This document shows positions 57,470 through 64,000 of a DNA stretch of 64,000 bases, piece after piece (positions within the stretch are counted from its first letter, which is position 1; each line of letters starts with the position of its first letter). This DNA is from JARFPW01 sp035464655 (GTDB taxonomy: Bacteria; Gemmatimonadota; Gemmatimonadetes; Palauibacterales; Palauibacteraceae). The notes under the pieces are model-generated. The model did not search any database. It was not told where the DNA came from and was given only the letters and a program-made list of their open reading frames with translations. A program made the translations under genes and the position numbers. The DNA is taken from NCBI GenBank assembly GCA_035464655.1, contig DATHRZ010000130.1, positions 1-64,000 on the forward strand. The letters are read 5' to 3'.

Positions 57470-58570
57470 TCATCGTGCGTGAGCGGTGGCCGCTTCGGGC
57501 TCGCCGATCATGCGCTTGAGCTCGGTCGGGTCGGGGCTCACGCGCATGCATTCCTCCATCGTGACCAGGTCCTGCATGTACAGGCCGTAAAGGGAGTCGT
57601 TCAGCGTCTGCATGCCGAACTTCTTCCCCGACTGCATGGCCGAGTAGATCTGGTGGACCTTGTCGTCGCGAATCATCGAGCGAATGGCGGGTGTCGCGAT
57701 GAGCACCTCCATCGCCATCGCGCGACCGCCGTTTCGTTTCGGCAGCAGAGCCTGCGTCACGACGCCTTCGAGCACGAAAGCGAGCTGGGCGCGAATCTGC
57801 TGCTGCTGGTGCGCCGGGAACACGTCGATCATCCGGTTGATCGACTCGGCCGCCGAATTCGTATGCAGCGTCGCGAGCGCGAGGTGCCCGGTCTCGGCGA
57901 TCGTCAGGGCGGCCTGGACCGTCTCGAGGTCGCGCATCTCACCGATAAGGATCACGTCCGGATCCTGCCGGAGCACGTACTTGAGCGCCCGGGTGAACGA
58001 GCCGGTGTCGGAGCCGATCTCGCGCTGGTTCACGATGCACCGCTTGTGCCGATGGACGAACTCGATCGGATCCTCGACGGTGACGATGTGGCCGTCGCGC
58101 TCGGAGTTGATCTTGTCGAGCATCGCGGCCAGCGTCGTGGATTTTCCGGAACCCGTCGGGCCGGTCACCAGCACCAGGCCGCGCGGGCGCTCGGCCATCT
58201 CGGCAACGACGCGCGGAAGACCGAGGTCCTGAAAGCTGAGGATCTCGAACGGAATTCCCCGGATAGCCATCGCGACGGAGCCGCGCTGGCGGAACACGTT
58301 CCCGCGGAAGCGCGACAGGTTCTGCACGGCGAAGGAGAGGTCGAGCTCGTCCTCCTTTTCGAAGCGCTCGCGCTGTTGATCGCTGAGCACCGAGAAGGCC
58401 AGCGCTTCGGTATCCTTGGGCGCCAGCGTCGTGCCGTGATTGCTGTCCTTCAACGACCCGTCGATCCGCATCTTCGGCACCTGGCCGACGGTGATGTGCA
58501 AGTCCGACGCGCCCCGTTCGATCATCTCCTCGAGGAGGTGTCTGAGGTTCGCGTTCGCCTGTTCATTCAT
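57470..58570 (-). CDS. pilT: Type IV pilus retraction ATPase PilT
   Basis: 366 aa. N-terminal MIERGASDLHITVGQVPKMR, Walker A GPTGSGKSTT, the Asp box VTVEDPIEFVH, Walker B VILIGEMRDLETVQAAL and the PilT-specific AIRSMIRDDKVHQIYSAMQSG are visible. It depolymerises the pilus (twitching motility, DNA uptake). The ATG shares one base with the pilB stop. Confidence 0.96.
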   Translation of the reverse strand: MNEQANANLRHLLEEMIERGASDLHITVGQVPKMRIDGSLKDSNHGTTLAPKDTEALAFSVLSDQQRERFEKEDELDLSFAVQNLSRFRGNVFRQRGSVAMAIRGIPFEILSFQDLGLPRVVAEMAERPRGLVLVTGPTGSGKSTTLAAMLDKINSERDGHIVTVEDPIEFVHRHKRCIVNQREIGSDTGSFTRALKYVLRQDPDVILIGEMRDLETVQAALTIAETGHLALATLHTNSAAESINRMIDVFPAHQQQQIRAQLAFVLEGVVTQALLPKRNGGRAMAMEVLIATPAIRSMIRDDKVHQIYSAMQSGKKFGMQTLNDSLYGLYMQDLVTMEECMRVSPDPTELKRMIGEPEAATAHAR

Positions 58571-60282
58571 CACAGGGTTGTCTCCTTGATCACTTCGTCC
58601 AGTGTCGTAATGCCTTTGCGTACCTTCGACAGTCCGTCCATGCGCAGGGTCAGCATGCCTTCGTCGACCGCGGTATCCTTGAGGTCGGCGGTGGAGGCGG
58701 CGGCGAGCACCATCCGGCGCAGGGCCGGCGTCATCACCATCACCTCGTACAGGCCCTGGCGGCCGCTGTAGCCCATATCGTTGCACGATTCGCACCCTTC
58801 GCCGCGATAGAACGTCGTGGCGCGAACTTCGTCTTCGGTAAGTCCCGTGGCCTCGAGCACTTCGGGCGTGTACGTCGCCTCGACCCGGCAGTTGTTGCAG
58901 ATCCGGCGCACCAGCCGCTGCGCCGTGATCAGGTTGACGGCCGACGCCACGTTGAACGGCTCGATGCCCATGTCGATCATTCGGGTGATCGTCGAGGCGG
59001 CATCGTTCGTATGCAGGGTCGACAGCACGAGGTGGCCGGTCAGGGCCGCCTTGACGGCGATGCTCCCGGTCTCGAGATCGCGGATCTCGCCGACCATGAT
59101 CACGTTGGGATCCTGGCGCAGGAACGCCCTGAGCGCGGCGGCGAAGCTCATCCCGATTTCGGGCCGCACCTGTGTCTGGTTGATCCCGCCGAGGTTGTAC
59201 TCGACCGGATCCTCGGCCGTCATGATGTTCGTGTCGCCCGTGTTGATCCGGCTGAGCGCGCTGTACAGCGTGGTCGTCTTACCCGAGCCGGTCGGCCCGG
59301 TGACGAGAACCATGCCGTAGGGCCGCGCGATCGCCTCGAGGAACTGCTTCTCGGCCCGCTCTTCCATCCCGAACTTCTCGAGATCTAGCGTGAGGTTTCC
59401 CTTGTCGAGGATTCGCAGCACGATCTTCTCGCCGAACAGCACGGGCAGGGTCGAAACGCGAAAGTCGATGACTTTCCGCCCGATCTTCAGCTTGATGCGC
59501 CCGTCCTGCGGGACGCGGCGTTCGGCGATGTTGAGGTCGGCGAGGATCTTCACGCGGGAGATCAGCGCGGCCTTCATGCGCATCGGCGGCTTCATGATCT
59601 CCTGAAGCGTGCCGTCGATCCGGTAGCGAACCCGGACCTCCTTCTCGTACGGCTCGATGTGGATGTCCGAGGCACCGCGCTTCACGGCATCGATGAGGAG
59701 GCCGTTGATCAGGCGGACGACCGGTGCTTCCTCGACCTGGGCGGCGAGCTGCGAGGCGGAGTAGACCTCCTCCTCGTCCTCGACGACTTCGACGTCCTGG
59801 TCCTCCAGCTCCTCGAGCAGGTCGCCGAGGCCGTCGTTGCCGATCTCGTAGTAGCGGTCGATCGCCTTGCGCAGCGTGTATTCGCCCGCGACGACCGGGT
59901 CGACGTCGAACCGGGTGACGAACTTGAGGTCGTCGATGACGCTGAGGTCGGTCGGGTTGGCCATCGCGACGGTCAGGGTCCGTCCGACGCGGCGAACGGG
60001 CAGCACGAGATGCTTGTTGGCGAAGTCGGCGGGCACGAGCTTCAGTACCTTCGCGTCGATCTCGACGTTCGTGAGGTCGATGGCGGGCACCTTGTACTGC
60101 CGCGACAGGACGCGGGTCAGGTCCAACTCCGTCAGCGCCCCGTTGGTCACGAGGGCAAAGCCGAGCCGGGTTCCCGTCTCCTTCTGTTGTGCCAGCGCCT
60201 TATCGAGCTCCTCCCGGCTGACGAGATTCGCCCGCAACAGGAGTTCGCCGATCTGTTCGCTGCCCAATGAGATGGATGCCAT
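58570..60282 (-). CDS. pilB: Type IV pilus extension ATPase PilB
   Basis: 570 aa. N-terminal MshEN domain (IGELLLRANLVSREELDKAL), core with SDIHIEPYEKEVRVRYRIDG, Walker A GPTGSGKTTT, Asp box TAEDPVEYNLGGINQTQV, Walker B VIMVGEIRDLETGSIAV. The C-terminal tetracysteine zinc motif is present (CNNC and CESC in RRICNNCRVEA and GEGCESCNDMGY). ATG 60282 is preferred; the frame extends 29 codons upstream. The 200-bp stretch 60283-60482 has no gene or clear promoter. Confidence 0.96.
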   Translation of the reverse strand: MASISLGSEQIGELLLRANLVSREELDKALAQQKETGTRLGFALVTNGALTELDLTRVLSRQYKVPAIDLTNVEIDAKVLKLVPADFANKHLVLPVRRVGRTLTVAMANPTDLSVIDDLKFVTRFDVDPVVAGEYTLRKAIDRYYEIGNDGLGDLLEELEDQDVEVVEDEEEVYSASQLAAQVEEAPVVRLINGLLIDAVKRGASDIHIEPYEKEVRVRYRIDGTLQEIMKPPMRMKAALISRVKILADLNIAERRVPQDGRIKLKIGRKVIDFRVSTLPVLFGEKIVLRILDKGNLTLDLEKFGMEERAEKQFLEAIARPYGMVLVTGPTGSGKTTTLYSALSRINTGDTNIMTAEDPVEYNLGGINQTQVRPEIGMSFAAALRAFLRQDPNVIMVGEIRDLETGSIAVKAALTGHLVLSTLHTNDAASTITRMIDMGIEPFNVASAVNLITAQRLVRRICNNCRVEATYTPEVLEATGLTEDEVRATTFYRGEGCESCNDMGYSGRQGLYEVMVMTPALRRMVLAAASTADLKDTAVDEGMLTLRMDGLSKVRKGITTLDEVIKETTL

Positions 60283-60482
60283 AGTCGTCCGGTGCTGTGA
60301 GCGCGCCCGCCGACACGGGCGGCTTCTCCGAACCCCGGCGATTTCCGGGGATCCGGTGAGGAACCGCATCGCGTGACCACGGAAACGAGCAACTTGCGTG
60401 CCCGCTGCCGGTCGTCCCTCGCCGCCCGTGTGCCTCTCCGGAGGCGCGCCACCACCCGACCGCGACCCATCGGGACGACGGG

Positions 60483-61124
60483 TCAGCGGACGAACGCCTG
60501 CTCGCGCACGATTTCTAGTGTTCTTGGGCCGATTCCCGAAACCTCGAGCAGATCGTCGATCGAATCGAAGCCCCCGCGGCGCGTTCGCGCATCGACAATC
60601 CGGCGGGCAAGTTCCGGCCCGATTCCCGTGATTTGCTCCAGTTCCTTGGGAAGTGCCCGATTCAAGTCGACCCCGGAGGAGCGCGGCGGCGGGGCACGGC
60701 GCGGCGCCCCGCCGGCGACGACGATGCCGGCCCAGCGCTCGATCATCGCCGGGCCGACTCCGCTGACGCGCTCGAGGTCGGCCGCCGACGCGAACGGACC
60801 CTCTGTGTCGCGCTCACGCACGATCGCCGCCGCTCGAGCGGGCCCGATCCCGGGCAGGCGCTGAAGCTGTACGGCGTCGGCCCGGTTCACGTCGATCGTC
60901 TCACCGGGGGCCAGGGGCCGGGCGGCCTCGGCGGCCCGCGCGAGAGTGTCGTCGACGGCCGCTCGGGTGGCGCCGATCGATTCCGCGACGCGCGGCGTCG
61001 ACGTCGGGGTCCACGCAAAATCGGCGCGGCCGGGGGCCAGCATCAGGCGCCCCGCCGTGGCGAGGGCGAGCAGGCCGACGGCCAGGGTCAGCGTGCGACG
61101 TTCCGTGGGGGTGAATCGTACCAT
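60483..61124 (-). CDS. ComEA-like protein with two helix-hairpin-helix domains
   Basis: 213 aa. An N-terminal membrane anchor (about 10-30) and a linker precede two tandem ComEA-type HhH units: DVNRADAVQLQRLPGIGPAR/AAAIV with LERVSGVGPAMIERW (about 78-135), and DLNRALPKELEQITGIGPEL with DLLEVSGIGPRTLEIV (about 150-210). ComEA binds incoming DNA at the periplasmic side in natural transformation and most homologues have a single unit. GGAGG ahead of the ATG. Sits between sprA and pilB. Confidence 0.85.
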   Translation of the reverse strand: MVRFTPTERRTLTLAVGLLALATAGRLMLAPGRADFAWTPTSTPRVAESIGATRAAVDDTLARAAEAARPLAPGETIDVNRADAVQLQRLPGIGPARAAAIVRERDTEGPFASAADLERVSGVGPAMIERWAGIVVAGGAPRRAPPPRSSGVDLNRALPKELEQITGIGPELARRIVDARTRRGGFDSIDDLLEVSGIGPRTLEIVREQAFVR

Positions 61125-61166
61125 GTGAGCCTCCGGGCGAATGTCCCGGACCGGCTCAAGTCGGCG

Positions 61167-64000
61167 TCATCGGTTGCGGGAGGTCGGAGGAGGAACCTCG
61201 GAGGTGTTGCCGCGGAAGGCGAACCGGCCGAACAGATCGAAGATGTACTGATTCGTCGTTTGCCGGGTGCCGACGCCGCTCGAACGCCTGACCCACTGGA
61301 ACCGGACGCCGACGGCGTAGCCCCTGCCGAAGTCGGTATCCGCGGCCAGCTCCACCGTGTTCTGCGTCTGATCGACGTAGTCGACGCAGCCCTCGAGGTC
61401 GACCTGTCCCGGCGCCCCGGTGAATCCGCCCCCGCCGAGATCACGGCAGTCGGCGTTCCCGTTCAGAATGACCTCGGCGGACAGGCGGAGCGGATTGCGC
61501 ACGAAGCCGAGAAAACCGGGCGGCGGTACCGTGCCCGTTCCGCGAACGCCGTGCGAGTTGCGGCTCGAGCGGCTGAACCCCGACCCGTCCGTCCGTTCGC
61601 TGAGACTGTTGGTCAGGTCGTAGCTCAGGTTGAAGCCGTTGTCGAACACGACCGTGACCCCGAGCGACCGGTCGAGCGTCTCGCTCCCCTGGTCCTGGCC
61701 GGTGGTGGTTCGCGTGACCCGGTCCCGCAGCCGCCACTGTCCGTTCAGCGAGAGCGCCCGCACGCTCCCGTCGAGGAATCCGGGAACGGGAACTCTCTGC
61801 CAGCGGAGTCTCACGCCCGGCCACTCGGTCTCCTCGGTGGTCCGTTCGGTGAGCTGGGTGAACGAGCTGTTCTGCGTGTTCGAGAAGTCGATCTCGGCGT
61901 CGAGGTTGAGCGGCAGATCGAGGGCGGACTGTACCTGGAAGCGCCGGCGGTTCGTCGCCGACGACGCCGTGTCCGCGCCGCTGAGCCGCCGCAGGCGCTC
62001 GAACCCGGCCAGCACGAGTTGGTCGGCGAAGGTCGGGTCGAGATCCCGCCGATCGTAGGAGGCGGCCACGTCGCGTGACCAGCTCAGCCGAACCGGCCGG
62101 ATCCGATCCCAGGCGGTGCGCACCGCAGCGGCCAGGCCTTCCGCCGACTGGCCGGGAGCCACGCCGAGCATCGTGAGGAAGTCGGACGGCTGCACCGAGA
62201 CGTCGAGTCCGAGGTTCCGCTCGAGCTGAAGATCTCGGACGAAGGTCGTGTCCCCGCCCTCGACGGTCGTGGTCACGTAGGACGGGTTGCGATTCGTACG
62301 ATAGTTCGTGGTCATCGTGAGCCGCGGATCGAACCAGCTCGCGAGCTCGGGCTGATAGGACAGGTTCGTGCTCACCGTGCGCGACGCCTCCCAGCCCACC
62401 GCGAGGCCGAGGAACTCACCACGCGCCGCGTCGAGCGTCCCGACGCCCGAGGGCTCGTTGAGCCGGAACGACGGATCGACGAGGTCGCGCACGCCCGTGA
62501 AGTTCAGTCCGGCCACCAGCGAAGGAAACGGCTGCAGCTGAATGCCCGCGCGCGGGGCGAGGGTGTGCCGCCGGTCGATCGTCGGATCGACGGCCTCGTC
62601 GGCGCCGCCGACGGAGGTCGAGAAGCGGCGGCGCTCGATGTTCCCGTGGTCGAGGCTCGCTGCCAGGCTCAGGTCGCGCGGCGTGTAGCGGAACCTGAGA
62701 TCCTGCAGATTCTCGATGATCGACGAGTTCGAAATGAACCCCGGAAGGGCATCGAGCGCGTCGCGCAGAAAGCCCGGCAGCACCGGCACCGACGCATCGG
62801 CAACGGGTCTCGACCACGCGGCCGAGGCTGACCACGCGCTCTCTTCGGTCGTACTCTGCGTCTGCGTCTGATCGTTGACGCGCCGGGAGAAGTTCAGCCG
62901 CAATCCGTCGATCGTCGCGCGCAGGATCGGGCTCCCGGACGGCTCCTGTTTCGACAGGCCGACGGTCAGCTCGGTGGAGGAACTCGACGGCGTCCTCAGC
63001 CCCGGAATCTGCTCGGCGCGCACGTCGGACGACTGCACGAAGAACGGATCCGTCGCATCCGAGACGTGCCGGACGTCGACCGGCATGCGAATCCCGAGCC
63101 TCGACGGCAGGAAGCGGCCGACTTCGACGTGGGCCCGAGTGTTGAACGCGTTCCGCGATTCGTAGGTCGGGTCGCTGCCGAGCTGCCGAAAGAACGGGTT
63201 GCGTCGCGTGAAGTTCGTCTGGAAGGTCGCCACATCGGCCAGCTCGACCTGAACGCCGGCCCGCATGGCCATCCCGCCCCGATCCGTCGCGTCGCCGAGG
63301 CGAAGATCGTCGATCCATACCTCGCCGGGGCCGGTGGTCGCCTCGCCGAGGTTCTCGACACCCATCGCCAGCTCGCGGATCGCCGCGAGGTTTGGCGCCC
63401 GCGACCGGTCGCTGATCACGACGGCGTGGGTGCTGTCGGCGTCGGGAAACACGTCGACGTCCCAGACGACGATCGACGAGTCGGGCGGCAGGCCGGGGCC
63501 CGCCTCGATGAGCCGTCGCTCGGCTTCGGCCCGCAGTTCGATCCAGCGCTCGAGGTCGATCACGCGCTCCGGCGCCCAGTCGGCCCTCGCCGGCGCGTCG
63601 CCGGCCGCATCCTGGAGGGGCGTACGGTACAGGTAGAAGTTCTGCGGGTCGAAGCCCAGGCGCAGGTAGAAGCGGAGCGGACCGTTCGGCCCGAACTCGC
63701 CCTCGATCGGCAGGGCCCAGGCGCGCAGCTGTCGATAGAGGAGGAAGTTGCGAGGTTGCTGCGTGAAGCGCCGAAATACCTCGATTCGCTCGCCGGCCGG
63801 AACGTCGTCGAATGCCAGGCGAAGCGACTGCTCGTTGATCGGCTGGGCCGACGCCGCGATGTCGTCGGTGCTCTGCGCCTGCTGGTCGGTGATCCCGGGC
63901 GGCGACACGTAGCCGCCGTCCACGGTCGAGATCGGCCCCACGGCCACCGTTCCCGCCGTCCCGGGAACCTGGCCGGTGAATCCGTCGACGCTCCCCGAGC
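61167..64000 (-). CDS. sprA: SprA-like giant outer-membrane protein, C-terminal part (truncated by window)
   Basis: An open frame of about 944 codons from the right edge to the stop at 61167; the 5' part is outside. Near the N-terminal side are segments characteristic of SprA/SprE-family cell-surface proteins (INEQSLRLAFDDVPAGE, FLLYRQLRAWALPIEGE, RLGFDPQNFYLYRTPL, EVWIDDLRLGDATDRGGMA). The rest is a long run of alternating beta-strands and polar turns as in a very large beta-barrel (FQTNFTRRNPFFRQLG, LNFTGVRDLVDPSFRL). In Bacteroidota SprA is the translocon of the type 9 secretion system. No frameshift is seen in this part. Confidence 0.85.
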   Translation of the reverse strand, partial: SGSVDGFTGQVPGTAGTVAVGPISTVDGGYVSPPGITDQQAQSTDDIAASAQPINEQSLRLAFDDVPAGERIEVFRRFTQQPRNFLLYRQLRAWALPIEGEFGPNGPLRFYLRLGFDPQNFYLYRTPLQDAAGDAPARADWAPERVIDLERWIELRAEAERRLIEAGPGLPPDSSIVVWDVDVFPDADSTHAVVISDRSRAPNLAAIRELAMGVENLGEATTGPGEVWIDDLRLGDATDRGGMAMRAGVQVELADVATFQTNFTRRNPFFRQLGSDPTYESRNAFNTRAHVEVGRFLPSRLGIRMPVDVRHVSDATDPFFVQSSDVRAEQIPGLRTPSSSSTELTVGLSKQEPSGSPILRATIDGLRLNFSRRVNDQTQTQSTTEESAWSASAAWSRPVADASVPVLPGFLRDALDALPGFISNSSIIENLQDLRFRYTPRDLSLAASLDHGNIERRRFSTSVGGADEAVDPTIDRRHTLAPRAGIQLQPFPSLVAGLNFTGVRDLVDPSFRLNEPSGVGTLDAARGEFLGLAVGWEASRTVSTNLSYQPELASWFDPRLTMTTNYRTNRNPSYVTTTVEGGDTTFVRDLQLERNLGLDVSVQPSDFLTMLGVAPGQSAEGLAAAVRTAWDRIRPVRLSWSRDVAASYDRRDLDPTFADQLVLAGFERLRRLSGADTASSATNRRRFQVQSALDLPLNLDAEIDFSNTQNSSFTQLTERTTEETEWPGVRLRWQRVPVPGFLDGSVRALSLNGQWRLRDRVTRTTTGQDQGSETLDRSLGVTVVFDNGFNLSYDLTNSLSERTDGSGFSRSSRNSHGVRGTGTVPPPGFLGFVRNPLRLSAEVILNGNADCRDLGGGGFTGAPGQVDLEGCVDYVDQTQNTVELAADTDFGRGYAVGVRFQWVRRSSGVGTRQTTNQYIFDLFGRFAFRGNTSEVPPPTSRNR

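Overview
The window is 64 kb of high-GC bacterial chromosome, densely packed, with many 1-4 bp start/stop overlaps and frequent GTG/TTG starts. Gene content fits Gemmatimonadota or a close relative. It has a SprA-type giant outer-membrane protein next to a complete type IV pilus system, sigma-54 enhancer-binding proteins, an F-type ATP synthase with a short epsilon subunit, and the topA-trmFO-xerC-hslV-hslU block. The phylum is inferred from family composition only; there is no rRNA in the window.

Left edge (1-1322): an MNT-HEPN type toxin-antitoxin pair on the minus strand. The HEPN gene carries a one-base frameshift, and a palindromic operator overlaps the predicted -10 box. 1.35-8.65 kb: one minus-strand ATP synthase operon in the order atpZ-like, atpI-like, atpB, E, F, H, A, G, D, C, read from a sigma-70-type promoter near 8.68 kb. 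8.86-11.15 kb (plus): a MoxR ATPase and a CNNM/CorC-type CBS protein. 11.2-12.7 kb (minus): prepilin peptidase and a SpoU/TrmH methyltransferase. Then come thiD (plus) and a minus operon of rhomboid protease, concentrative nucleoside transporter and purine nucleoside phosphorylase.

16.9-25.4 kb (plus) is a protein quality-control block: dnaK (with a sigma-54-like promoter), an HtrA/DegP protease, tRNA-Leu(UAG), trigger factor, clpP, clpX, engB/ysxC and an unknown lipoprotein. 25.4-37.4 kb (minus) reads aroC, aroK, topA, trmFO, xerC, hslV, hslU, gcvT, moaB/mogA and a sigma-54 activator with a degenerate receiver domain.

37.5-64 kb (minus) is mostly type IV pilus and surface genes. Read in the direction of transcription: sprA (cut by the window edge), a two-HhH ComEA-like protein, pilB, pilT, pilC, a small unknown protein, pilS, pilR, pilA, five membrane/glycosyl-transfer genes (YfhO-like, two GT-C/GT39-like, a GT2, another GT-C-like), two minor prepilins, and pilM-N-O-P-Q. 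The pilA upstream region has a near-consensus -24/-12 promoter, two tandem 11-bp repeats and a dyad, next to the genes for its likely PilS/PilR controllers. The glycosyl-transfer block between the major pilin and the pilus assembly genes is the most interesting accessory region and may decorate the pilin or the cell surface. No CRISPR array, IS element or prophage was seen, and no gene-free stretch exceeds about 300 bp.
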